From contig NZ_CM001398.1 in NCBI RefSeq assembly GCF_000241055.1, positions 1,125,119 through 1,189,118 of the forward strand: DNA of 64,000 bases. Reading direction: 5' to 3'. The notes below the pieces were generated by a model. It was not told the DNA's origin. It ran no database searches and saw nothing but the letters and a program-made list of their open reading frames with translations. The translations under genes and the position numbers were made by a program. Positions 27,169 through 35,109 of this stretch are shown one piece after another. How positions within the stretch are numbered: the stretch's first letter is position 1; every line of letters starts with the position of its first letter. Source of the stretch: Oenococcus kitaharae DSM 17330 (GTDB lineage: Bacteria; Bacillota; Bacilli; Lactobacillales; Lactobacillaceae).

Positions 27169-27571
27169 ATCTTTTACTTTGCTGGAATCGGTGATTGTAT
27201 TGTCTGTTCTCGCTGCATTAGCCATTTGTGCCTTATCAGTACCGAAGGAATCTGAAGCAAAAATGCAGACCCGATTTTTAAAAAGCTATGGATCCTTTTT
27301 TAATCAGGCACAGCTTTTAGCTCAACGTGAAAATCATGATGTTGATTTCATTTTTCAACATCAAGTGATCAGCTTTATAAGTCCAAAAGGACAGAAACGA
27401 GAGCTGGACATTCCCAAGGGAATGCATACCGAGCCGCGCCGTCTTTCATTGAAAGCCAATGGCTATGTTGCCCCAACGAGTATCGTCTTTTTAGATGACC
27501 GTGGAAAACCGCGGTTTTCGCTTATTTATTCTTTAGGTTTTGGCAACTATCGGGTAGCTGATTATGATTAA
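27149..27571 (+). CDS. comGD: Minor pseudopilin ComGD
   Basis: A 140-aa prepilin-like protein: SFTLLESVIVLSVLAAL at residues 6-22 with the conserved Glu5, then a beta-rich domain with SIVFLDDRGKPRFS. It overlaps comGC by 20 nt. Confidence 0.88.
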   Translation: MIMSQSKSFTLLESVIVLSVLAALAICALSVPKESEAKMQTRFLKSYGSFFNQAQLLAQRENHDVDFIFQHQVISFISPKGQKRELDIPKGMHTEPRRLSLKANGYVAPTSIVFLDDRGKPRFSLIYSLGFGNYRVADYD

Positions 27572-27746
27572 AAGAAAATCCTTTGTTTTGGCAGAGGCAA
27601 TGCTCGCTTTAACAATTACAACGGTGGCAATTCTTTTTATTTCTGATTTGCAGCTACGGCAGCAAACACAGATTTCTGAATTGCAAACAAAAATTAGGCA
27701 ACATCGCGAGCAGTTAACGGAGCTTTATGATCACAATGAGCCATAA
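27564..27746 (+). CDS. comGE: Minor pseudopilin ComGE (short)
   Basis: A 60-aa protein with a prepilin-like N-terminus SFVLAEAMLALTITTVAIL and a short coiled tail. Typical ComGE is nearer 90-110 aa, so most of the soluble domain is missing. Assigned by order. It overlaps comGD by 8 nt. Confidence 0.75.
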   Translation: MIKRKSFVLAEAMLALTITTVAILFISDLQLRQQTQISELQTKIRQHREQLTELYDHNEP

Positions 27747-28170
27747 ACAAACAGCCTTCACATTGGCTGAAACCATGATTGCACTGACTGTTTTTGCATT
27801 CATCATATCGATGTTTCATTTTGCATCACAATTTGTTCAAAATGAAAAAAAGACGGCGAATTTGATCAATTATCAGCGTACTTTGATGCAGCTGGAAAAT
27901 CCCGATCGGCAGTATGAGTGGGATCGGCAAGGAAATCAAATTTATTTTGTCTCAGCTCGCCATGAAGATCAAAGGGTGCGCTTTCGTCTGAACAAAAATG
28001 TTCTTCAATTAACAACTGATCAAGGTGGTACCATGCCGATTGTCTCCGGCGTTAGTGATTTTGAACTGCTGGAGAATCAGGGCAGACTGCATTTTGTAAT
28101 TATTTTTTCTCGAAAGGAGCACTATGAGACTGATCTTCTGCTTAAAAGGCATCTCGCGAGCAAAGACTAG
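27727..28170 (+). CDS. comGF: Minor pseudopilin ComGF
   Basis: A 147-aa protein. AFTLAETMIALTVFAFI is the prepilin helix, and QYEWDRQGNQIYFVSARH with RVRFRLNKNVLQLTTDQGG is a ComGF-type domain. It overlaps both comGE and the next gene. Confidence 0.87.
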   Translation: MITMSHKQTAFTLAETMIALTVFAFIISMFHFASQFVQNEKKTANLINYQRTLMQLENPDRQYEWDRQGNQIYFVSARHEDQRVRFRLNKNVLQLTTDQGGTMPIVSGVSDFELLENQGRLHFVIIFSRKEHYETDLLLKRHLASKD

Positions 28171-28330
28171 CTTCGTTTTGCTTTCTACTTTAATTTTAAT
28201 TGCTTTGATTAGCTCGATCATGCTTGGTATTTTTTTGATTCATGCTAACGAAATTGCCTCACTGCAAAATATTGATCATTATTATGAAAAACGACTTGAA
28301 GAACTTGTCCAATCTGAGCCAGATCCTTAA
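28124..28330 (+). CDS. comGG: ComGG-like small protein
   Basis: A 68-aa protein with a membrane helix (residues 15-40; SFVLLSTLILIALISSIML). It is the last gene of the comG cluster, so ComGG is assigned by position. It is shorter than most ComGG and has no full prepilin motif. An AAAGGAG site lies 7 nt before the ATG. Confidence 0.65.
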   Translation: MRLIFCLKGISRAKTSFVLLSTLILIALISSIMLGIFLIHANEIASLQNIDHYYEKRLEELVQSEPDP

Positions 28331-28339
28331 GATTGAAGT

Positions 28340-29137
28340 ATGCAGCCAGAAAAATTGCTCGAAATTGTTCGTGTCTTAGATAATCATATTCCCGTTTCCG
28401 AAACTAAATTTAGTCAGATCATTGAAAAAATGCAATCTCTGGACTTCTCTAGTTATGATCAAACTGATATGGTCAATGCTTGCAACCTGTTTTTTGCCAA
28501 ACACTTTTCTGAGAATCTTGTCATCGCCAATAAAATGACACCACCTGTGATTGGCGATTTGATGGCACTTGCAGCGTCTGAGCTTGGGCTTTCAGGCCAG
28601 TTCATTATTGATCCACAGGTTGCATTTCCAGATTTGATTTTCCAGTTCGCTAGCCATTTTCAGCGGCCTATTTTTGCCGAATCAGCTGATGAAGAAGTAT
28701 TGAGTGCTTTATCTAATTTAGCGCAAATTTATCGCTTTGATTTCACGCCTGCCGACTCAAAAGCCAGTAAGTTAATTGTCAGCCGATTATTGGGAATTGA
28801 TTTTGCAAAAGAGTTGGATAGCTTAATTTATCTGTCTCAATTCCAGCCTGGACAAGCAGCGATTATTTTGGCTGACAATGTAGATCTGCAGTCAGGCGTG
28901 CTGCCATTGATGCTTAAAAGTCATCCGGAGTTGGAATTGCTGTCGATTATTAAATTGCCAAACGGGCTTTTTAAACATGCTGAAATGGCTTCAAGCCTTC
29001 TCATTCTTCGCCGAAAAGTGGATAATGAAAAGGTAGTTGCCCGGATTTTGCTTGCTCAAATTCCGGAGCTTTCAAATAAAGAAGATTTTTCCAAATTTGT
29101 TTCGCAGCTAAAGACATGGAAAAAGGAGAATTTGTGA
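28340..29137 (+). CDS. Degenerate YtxK-like methyltransferase-fold protein
   Basis: A 265-aa protein between comG and ackA, where Lactobacillales carry the N6-adenine-methyltransferase-like ytxK. MTPPVIGDLMALAAS and the C-terminal KLPNGLFKHAEMASSLLILRR match YtxK. The SAM-binding glycine motif and the catalytic D/N-L-P-V-G-Y-Y motif are absent, and the protein is about 60 aa short. Probably a non-catalytic remnant with an intact reading frame. Its role is unknown. Confidence 0.7.
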   Translation: MQPEKLLEIVRVLDNHIPVSETKFSQIIEKMQSLDFSSYDQTDMVNACNLFFAKHFSENLVIANKMTPPVIGDLMALAASELGLSGQFIIDPQVAFPDLIFQFASHFQRPIFAESADEEVLSALSNLAQIYRFDFTPADSKASKLIVSRLLGIDFAKELDSLIYLSQFQPGQAAIILADNVDLQSGVLPLMLKSHPELELLSIIKLPNGLFKHAEMASSLLILRRKVDNEKVVARILLAQIPELSNKEDFSKFVSQLKTWKKENL

Positions 29138-29143
29138 GGTTTT

Positions 29144-30337
29144 ATGACAAAAATTTTATCTGTTAACGCTGGTTCATCGTCATTAAAGTTCAAATTAATG
29201 GACATGCCGGAAGAAAAAGTCATCGCCGAAGGCATGATCGAGCGTATCGGTGTTGACCTTAGCCAAGATGATAATGTATCAATTAAATTCCAAGGGGAAA
29301 AACATAAGTCCCGTCATGCTTTTTCAAACCATGAAGAGGCGATTAACTTTACGCTTGCTCAATTTAAAGATTTGGGTATTGTGAAGGATTTTGATGAGAT
29401 TAAAGGAATTGGCCACCGTATTGTGGCCGGTGGCGAATGGTTCAACAAGTCAGTCCTTATTGATGATGAAGTCCTGAAGAAAATTGAACGTTTGGCAGCC
29501 TACGCGCCGTTGCATAACCCAGCCAATGCATTGGGAATTAAAGCTTTTTCTAAAATTATTCCTAATGCTGTCGAAGTAGCCGTTTTTGATACGGCTTTCC
29601 ATCAGACGATGCCTAAGGAAAACTATTTATACGCAGTTCCATATGAGTATTACACGAAGTATGGTGTTCGCAAATACGGGGCACATGGTACTTCACATAA
29701 ATATGTGGCCGAGCAGGCCGCTCAAATGCTGCACAAACCGCTTGAAAGTTTGAAGCTGATTACCATGCATCTTGGCGCCGGCGCATCAGTTACAGCGATC
29801 AAAGACGGAAAATCCTTGGACACCTCGATGGGATTCTCTCCGTTAGCTGGATTAATTATGGCGACGCGGTCAGGGGATGTCGATGTATCGCTGGTTAATT
29901 ATGTGAAAGGCAAAGAAGGGCTGTCTGATCAGCAGATGCTGGATATTCTGAATCATAAGTCCGGCTTGCTTGGTATTTCTACTTTATCTAGCGATATGCG
30001 CGATTTGCTCGATGTTTATGATACTAATGAACATGCTCGATTAGCTGTTAATATGTTCGTTAATCGTGTTGTTAATTATATTGCACAATACTATTTCGAG
30101 CTTCAGGGTGTTGATGCTTTGGTCTTTACAGCCGGTATTGGTGAGAATTCTGTGCCGATTCGAAAGATGATTTTGGAAAAATTGGCTTTTCTTGGTGTCA
30201 AATTGGATGAAAAAGCTAATGATCAGCATGGGGTTCAGACAGCGATTACACAACCCGATTCCTCGATTACGGCTTTTCTGATTCCAACCAATGAGGAGCT
30301 GGAAATTGCGCGTGATGTTCAAAATTTGATGAAATAA
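29144..30337 (+). CDS. ackA: Acetate kinase
   Basis: A 397-aa ASKHA-fold kinase (acetyl phosphate + ADP to acetate + ATP), the energy-yielding branch of the phosphoketolase pathway. VNAGSSSLKFKL, GHRIVAGGE, VFDTAFHQTMP, HLGAGASVTAI and FTAGIGENS are all present. It follows the ytxK-like gene by 6 nt, the standard order in Firmicutes, and ends at a terminator. Confidence 0.97.
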   Translation: MTKILSVNAGSSSLKFKLMDMPEEKVIAEGMIERIGVDLSQDDNVSIKFQGEKHKSRHAFSNHEEAINFTLAQFKDLGIVKDFDEIKGIGHRIVAGGEWFNKSVLIDDEVLKKIERLAAYAPLHNPANALGIKAFSKIIPNAVEVAVFDTAFHQTMPKENYLYAVPYEYYTKYGVRKYGAHGTSHKYVAEQAAQMLHKPLESLKLITMHLGAGASVTAIKDGKSLDTSMGFSPLAGLIMATRSGDVDVSLVNYVKGKEGLSDQQMLDILNHKSGLLGISTLSSDMRDLLDVYDTNEHARLAVNMFVNRVVNYIAQYYFELQGVDALVFTAGIGENSVPIRKMILEKLAFLGVKLDEKANDQHGVQTAITQPDSSITAFLIPTNEELEIARDVQNLMK

Positions 30338-30339
30338 AG

Positions 30340-30363
30340 AAAAACGTCTTCGGGCGTTTTTTT
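30340..30363 (+). terminator. Terminator after ackA
   Basis: AAAACGTC-TTCG-GGCGTTTT with a UUCG tetraloop and T run. Confidence 0.9.
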
Positions 30364-30376
30364 ATTATCTTTTTGC

Positions 30377-30405
30377 TTGACATTATAGTTGTGAAGTTTT
30401 ACACT
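30377..30405 (+). promoter_or_regulatory. adhE promoter
   Basis: A perfect -35 TTGACA (30377-30382), 17-nt spacer and -10 TACACT (30400-30405). Confidence 0.75.
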
Positions 30406-30427
30406 AATAATGTTAATAAGTTCACAA
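30389..30427. promoter_or_regulatory. Two tandem Rex-like operators at the adhE promoter
   Basis: The Rex consensus in Gram-positives is close to TTGTGAA-N4-TTCACAA. Site 1 (30389-30406) is TTGTGAA-GTTT-TACACTA, with a perfect left half, and overlaps the -10. Site 2 (30410-30427) is ATGTTAA-TAAG-TTCACAA, with a perfect right half. Centres are 21 bp apart, two helical turns. NADH-responsive repression of adhE fits, but binding is inference. Confidence 0.55.
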
Positions 30428-30467
30428 AGTTGTTTATGAGATCGGGCTTATTACAAAAGGAGAACTG

Positions 30468-33164
30468 ATGGCAGTTGAAACTAAAAAAATCACTAAGAAA
30501 CAGCTGACTCTAGAAGAAATTCAGGCTAAAAAGGATTTGGCTGCGCAGTACATTCAAGAGCTTGTTGATAAGTCCAAAGAGGCTTTACTGGAATTTTCAT
30601 CTTATACACAAAAACAAGTCGACCAGATTGTCGCGGCTATGGCCTTGGCCGGCTCAGAGCATTCTTTGGAACTGGCACATTTTGCCTATAACGAGACTGG
30701 CCGTGGCATTGTCGAGGATAAGGATACAAAGAATCGTTTCGCATCCGAATCTGTTTACAATGCGATTAAAAATGATAAAACGGTCGGTGTCATTGACGAG
30801 GATCCCGTTACCGGAAAGGTCAATTTGGCCGCACCCCTTGGCATTCTTGCCGGAATCGTGCCGACAACCAATCCAACTTCGACGACTATTTTTAAGTCCT
30901 TGCTGACAGCTAAAACACGTAACACAATTATTTTTGCCTTTCACCCTCAAGCGCAAACATCTTCGGTGGCTGCTGCCGAAATTGTTTATCAAGCAGCTCG
31001 CAAGGCGGGTGCACCTAAGAATTTTATTCAATGGATTGAAACACCTTCGTTAGAAAATACGACTGCTTTAATGCGGAACCCTGGTATTGCTTCTATTTTG
31101 GCCACAGGTGGTCCTGCTATGGTACACGCGGCTCTCACATCAGGCAATCCGTCAATGGGTGTCGGAGCTGGTAATGGTGCCATATTTATCGACCATACCG
31201 CTCGTGTCCGCCGCGCCGTTGAGGACCTGCTTTTGTCCAAGCGTTTTGATAACGGTATGATTTGTGCCACAGAGAACTCAGCCGTGATTGAAGCATCTGT
31301 TTACGATGAGTTTATGGAACTGATGCAGCAAAAAGGTGCTTATCTCGTTCCAAAAAATGACTATAAAAAAGTCGCTGACTTTGTTTTCAATGATAAGCAC
31401 GGTGTTAACGGCCCGGTTGCCGGTATGAGTGGTCGCTGGATTGCTGAAAAATCCGGTATTAACCTGCCAGAAGGCAAAGATGTCCTTTTGTTCGAACTTG
31501 ATCAAAACAACATTGGCGAGAAACTTTCTTCCGAAAAATTGAGTCCCTTGCTTTCAATCTATAAAGTTCAGGACCGTCAAGAAGGTATTAAAGTTGTTCA
31601 GCGTTTATTGGCTTACCAAGGTGCCGGCCATAATGCGGCGATCCAAATTGGTACACAAGACGATCCTTTTGTTAAAGAATATGCGGACGCTATCAATGTT
31701 TCTCGGATTCTTGTCAATCAGCCCGATTCGATTGGCGGTGTTGGCGATATTTATACAGATGCATTGCGTCCTAGCCTGACGTTAGGAACAGGATCTTGGG
31801 GGAAGAATTCGTTGTCGCATAACTTGTCTACTTATGATTTGCTGAACATTAAAACTGTTGCACGCCGTCGTAACCGGCCACAATGGGTACGTCTGCCAAA
31901 GGACATTTACTACGAGAGAAACGCCATCACTTATCTGCAGGAATTGCCAAAAGTTGATCGTGCCTTTATCGTGACAGGACATTCGATGGTCAAGTACGGT
32001 TTTGTCGATCGCGTCTTAGAACAGTTTGCCTTGAGAAACGATCAAGTCAAGACCAGCATTTACAGTTCTGTACAGGCTGATCCCTATTTGAGCCAGGCCG
32101 TTCAGATTGCCAAGCAGATGCAGGAATTCCAGCCCGATACAGTTATTGCGCTAGGCGGCGGATCACCTTTGGATGTTGCTAAAATTTCACGTTTTCTGTA
32201 TGAATATGCACAGCAATCAGGTCAGGACGATTTTCTGGACGACAATGATGCAATTAAAGACTTGTTTAAGGGCCTGCAGCAGAAATTCATGGATATTCGC
32301 AAGCGAATCGTTAAATTCGAACATCAGAATCTGACACAGTTGGTTGCGATTCCAACGACTTCCGGAACTGGTTCTGAAGTGACGCCTTTCTCGGTTATTA
32401 CTGATGATGAAACGCATGTGAAATACCCATTAGCCGATTATGAATTAACACCGCAAGTCGCCATCGTTGATCCGGAATTGGTTATGACCGTGCCAAAGCG
32501 AACAGTTGCTTTGTCTGGCCTGGATACTTTGTCTCACTCGCTCGAATCGTATGTATCAGTCATGAGTTCTGAATTCACACGGCCTTGGGCGCTACAGGCA
32601 ATCAAATTGATTTTTGAAAACCTGGTCGACTCTTACAACTATGATCCAAAACACCCGACGAATCGCGGCACACAGGCACGCGGCAAGATGCATTATGCTT
32701 CGACACTTGCTGGTATGTCATTTGGAAACGCCTTCTTAGGGCTGAACCACTCCTTGGCACATAAAACTGGCGGTGAGTTTGGTCTGCCACATGGCTTGGC
32801 TATCAGTATCGCAATGCCGCATGTGATTCGTTTTAATGCTGTAACCGGCAACGTTAAGCGGACACCTTTCCCACGTTATGAAGTTTACACAGCTCAGAAA
32901 GATTATGCCGATATTGCACGTCACATCGGCCTAACAGGTAAAGATGATGCTGAATTGGTTGAAAAACTGATTGCTAAGATCAAGGAATTGACTGATGCTT
33001 TGGATGTGGATATCACTTTAAGCGGTAATGGTGTTGAAAAAAAGCGCTTTGAGCAGTCATTAGATAACTTGGTGGATCTTGTTTATGATGACCAGTGCAC
33101 AGCCGGTAATCCACGCCAGCCAAGCTTGACAGAAATCAGAAAATTACTGATTGACCAATTTTAA
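30468..33164 (+). CDS. adhE: Bifunctional acetaldehyde-CoA / alcohol dehydrogenase AdhE
   Basis: An 898-aa fusion. Residues 1-450 are the CoA-acylating aldehyde dehydrogenase (catalytic Cys in NGMICATENS, GILAGIVPTTNPTSTTIFK). Residues 470-898 are the iron-dependent alcohol dehydrogenase (ALGGGSPLDVAK, TTSGTGSEVTPF, and Fe ligands in LDTLSHSLE and HSLAHKTGG...LPHG). It reduces acetyl-CoA to ethanol and reoxidises NADH in heterolactic metabolism. Ribosome-binding site AAAGGAG. It has its own promoter with Rex-like sites. Confidence 0.97.
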   Translation: MAVETKKITKKQLTLEEIQAKKDLAAQYIQELVDKSKEALLEFSSYTQKQVDQIVAAMALAGSEHSLELAHFAYNETGRGIVEDKDTKNRFASESVYNAIKNDKTVGVIDEDPVTGKVNLAAPLGILAGIVPTTNPTSTTIFKSLLTAKTRNTIIFAFHPQAQTSSVAAAEIVYQAARKAGAPKNFIQWIETPSLENTTALMRNPGIASILATGGPAMVHAALTSGNPSMGVGAGNGAIFIDHTARVRRAVEDLLLSKRFDNGMICATENSAVIEASVYDEFMELMQQKGAYLVPKNDYKKVADFVFNDKHGVNGPVAGMSGRWIAEKSGINLPEGKDVLLFELDQNNIGEKLSSEKLSPLLSIYKVQDRQEGIKVVQRLLAYQGAGHNAAIQIGTQDDPFVKEYADAINVSRILVNQPDSIGGVGDIYTDALRPSLTLGTGSWGKNSLSHNLSTYDLLNIKTVARRRNRPQWVRLPKDIYYERNAITYLQELPKVDRAFIVTGHSMVKYGFVDRVLEQFALRNDQVKTSIYSSVQADPYLSQAVQIAKQMQEFQPDTVIALGGGSPLDVAKISRFLYEYAQQSGQDDFLDDNDAIKDLFKGLQQKFMDIRKRIVKFEHQNLTQLVAIPTTSGTGSEVTPFSVITDDETHVKYPLADYELTPQVAIVDPELVMTVPKRTVALSGLDTLSHSLESYVSVMSSEFTRPWALQAIKLIFENLVDSYNYDPKHPTNRGTQARGKMHYASTLAGMSFGNAFLGLNHSLAHKTGGEFGLPHGLAISIAMPHVIRFNAVTGNVKRTPFPRYEVYTAQKDYADIARHIGLTGKDDAELVEKLIAKIKELTDALDVDITLSGNGVEKKRFEQSLDNLVDLVYDDQCTAGNPRQPSLTEIRKLLIDQF

Positions 33165-33172
33165 AAATTAAG

Positions 33173-33202
33173 AAACAGATCTGAAATAGGTCTGTTTTTT
33201 TA
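33173..33202 (+). terminator. Terminator after adhE
   Basis: AAACAGA / TCTGTTT arms and a T run. Confidence 0.75.
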
Positions 33203-33234
33203 ATTTAATAAAAAACGGTTAGAATACTGTAGGT

Positions 33235-34095
33235 ATGCAAAATAGAAGATACAGATCCCCTAGGCGTCGTCCACGACAAAAAAGGCGTTCGCCCCTTCAA
33301 TATATGATTTTTTTCTTAATCACACTCGTTTTAATCATTATTTTCGGCTCTTATGTCTATAACAGAATTCAGGCAAGTCAGTTGCGAGAGGCTTATTCGG
33401 CGATTAATCCTAGTGACCGGAGTTATCAGCTGGTTAGAATTCGCCAAGGGTCGACGGTTCAAGATATTGCTCAAGGCCTTAAAAAAGCTGGGCTGATTCG
33501 TACTGAGCTCGATTTTTCCCGCTATGCATTAACTCGCGGTGGCAATGGTTTGCAGGCAGGTGATTACTATCTGCAGCGTTCTCAATCGATGTCGCAAATT
33601 TATGCGCGCCTGTTAGAAGGGCCTAACACAGAGGTGTATCGTAAGCTGTTCATTAAAAAAAGGGCCCCGTATGCACGGCAGCTGCAGGGACAGTATCGTG
33701 TTTTGGCTTCAATTAATTTGGCGCAGACGATTCTGGAATCACAATGGGGCACCAGCACACTGGCCTCAAAATATAACAACTATTATGGGATTAAAGCACA
33801 AGGCAACCAGAGAAGCGTTGAAATGTCGACACGTGAATATCTAAATGGAAAATGGGTGACAGAAAAGGATCGCTTTGCCGTTTATGCTAACTGGCAGGCA
33901 GGTATGCTGGCACACGCACAATTCATTCGTAACGGCACGAATTTGAATGCTGGACAGTTTAAAGATGTCCTGGCATCTGGTAATTATCGTGATGCTGCAG
34001 CGGCTTTGGTTAAAGACGGCTATGCTACAGATCCGGATTATGCTCAAAAAATTGTGGCAATCATCGAAAATTACAAATTGAATCAGTATGACTAA
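33235..34095 (+). CDS. Membrane-anchored glucosaminidase with an MltG-like N-terminal module
   Basis: A 286-aa protein. Residues 3-20 are extremely Arg-rich, 22-42 a membrane helix. Residues 63-128 (VRIRQGSTVQDIAQGLKKAG, LQAGDYYLQRSQSMSQI) resemble the LysM-like domain of the lytic transglycosylase MltG/YceG. Residues 145-286 are a GH73-type glucosaminidase with catalytic Glu168 in ILESQWGTSTLA and NNYYGIKA. The catalytic YceG domain is absent, so this is a fusion of an MltG part with a glucosaminidase. It probably trims nascent glycan at the outer membrane face. TAGAAT ends 9 nt before the ATG. Confidence 0.8.
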   Translation: MQNRRYRSPRRRPRQKRRSPLQYMIFFLITLVLIIIFGSYVYNRIQASQLREAYSAINPSDRSYQLVRIRQGSTVQDIAQGLKKAGLIRTELDFSRYALTRGGNGLQAGDYYLQRSQSMSQIYARLLEGPNTEVYRKLFIKKRAPYARQLQGQYRVLASINLAQTILESQWGTSTLASKYNNYYGIKAQGNQRSVEMSTREYLNGKWVTEKDRFAVYANWQAGMLAHAQFIRNGTNLNAGQFKDVLASGNYRDAAAALVKDGYATDPDYAQKIVAIIENYKLNQYD

Positions 34096-34110
34096 CAAAG
34101 GACAAGGAAT

Positions 34111-34491
34111 ATGAATTTTATTGGTGTCAATCATATTGCAATCATCGCGAGTGATCTGGCTCAAAGCAAAGATTTTTATGTTGACAAGCTTGGTTTTGAA
34201 ATTGCCAGTCGGCATGACCGGCAGGAAAAACAGGATATTATTTTAAATCTCGTGAAAAATGGCCTTCGTTTGGAAATTTTTATCAAACCAAATGCACCGA
34301 AACGGCCTTCATATCCTGAAGCGACCGGTCTTCGCCATTTAGCTTTAACGGTGAATCATATAGAAGATATCGTTGCCGAGCTTAAATCTCGAGGCATTGC
34401 AGTTCAAGAGATTCGTCATGACAGCTTCACTGGCGAAAAAATGGTTTTCTTCACTGATCCGGATGGACTGCCAATTGAATTGCATGAATAA
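34111..34491 (+). CDS. VOC-family (glyoxalase-like) protein
   Basis: A 126-aa metal-dependent vicinal-oxygen-chelate fold. INHIAIIASDLAQSKDFY-like start (VNHIAIIASDLAQSKDFYVD), LRHLALTVNHI and FFTDPDGLPIELHE supply the His and Glu metal ligands. Closest in style to GloA2/YaeR-type proteins. The substrate is unknown. It follows the glucosaminidase gene by 15 nt and shares its transcript. Confidence 0.85.
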   Translation: MNFIGVNHIAIIASDLAQSKDFYVDKLGFEIASRHDRQEKQDIILNLVKNGLRLEIFIKPNAPKRPSYPEATGLRHLALTVNHIEDIVAELKSRGIAVQEIRHDSFTGEKMVFFTDPDGLPIELHE

Positions 34492-34529
34492 AAAACGGTA
34501 TGAGAATCAATCTTCTCATACCGTTTTTT
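34490..34529. terminator. Strong bidirectional terminator between the VOC gene and greA
   Basis: A perfect 17-bp stem (AAAAAACGGTATGAGAA and its complement) with a 6-nt loop. Confidence 0.93.
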
Positions 34530-34541
34530 GTATTTATGAAA

Positions 34542-35030
34542 TTATTTAGCTTTACCAACACGACTGATTTTAACGGTCATTGAATTATTTCCAGGCAAAG
34601 GTATTTCAACTGTGTCGCCCGTCTTATGATTCAAGAGTGCTTTACCCATCGGGGAATCGTTTGAGATTTTTCCGGACATCGGATCAGATTCTGCGGATCC
34701 AACAATCGTGTAGCTCTCTTCTTCACCGTCAGGCACTTCTTTAAAGGAGACCGTCTTGCCAAGAGTTAAGATATTTTTTGAGACTGAATTAGTATCAATG
34801 ACTTCGGCAAACTGGATCATCTGCTGCAGTTGTATTACTCGTCCCTCAACAAAAGCTTGCTCGTCTTTAGCTGACTGATATTCCGAATTCTCGGAAAGAT
34901 CGCCAAAAGCACGGGCCTCCTGGATTCTGCTGGTAATTGCTGGACGCTTATTTTTAATTAAATCGTCAAGTTCTGCTTGAAGTTTTGCAAGACCTTCAGC
35001 AGTCATGGGATATGTTTTTTCTTCTGCCAT
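34542..35030 (-). CDS. greA: Transcription elongation factor GreA
   Basis: A 162-aa factor that inserts into the RNA polymerase secondary channel and stimulates cleavage of backtracked RNA. A coiled-coil domain (1-75) with the tip motif FGDLSENSEY carries the conserved acidic residues. A C-terminal FKBP-like domain has ISNDSPMGKALL and KTGDTVEI. Ribosome-binding site AAAGGAT. Confidence 0.95.
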   Translation of the reverse strand: MAEEKTYPMTAEGLAKLQAELDDLIKNKRPAITSRIQEARAFGDLSENSEYQSAKDEQAFVEGRVIQLQQMIQFAEVIDTNSVSKNILTLGKTVSFKEVPDGEEESYTIVGSAESDPMSGKISNDSPMGKALLNHKTGDTVEIPLPGNNSMTVKISRVGKAK

Positions 35031-35109
35031 ATCTATATCCTTTCAAAATTTACAGCAAAATCAGCGTACCACACGTTAACTCACTGTCAATAGTAAATTT
35101 AAATTCTTT

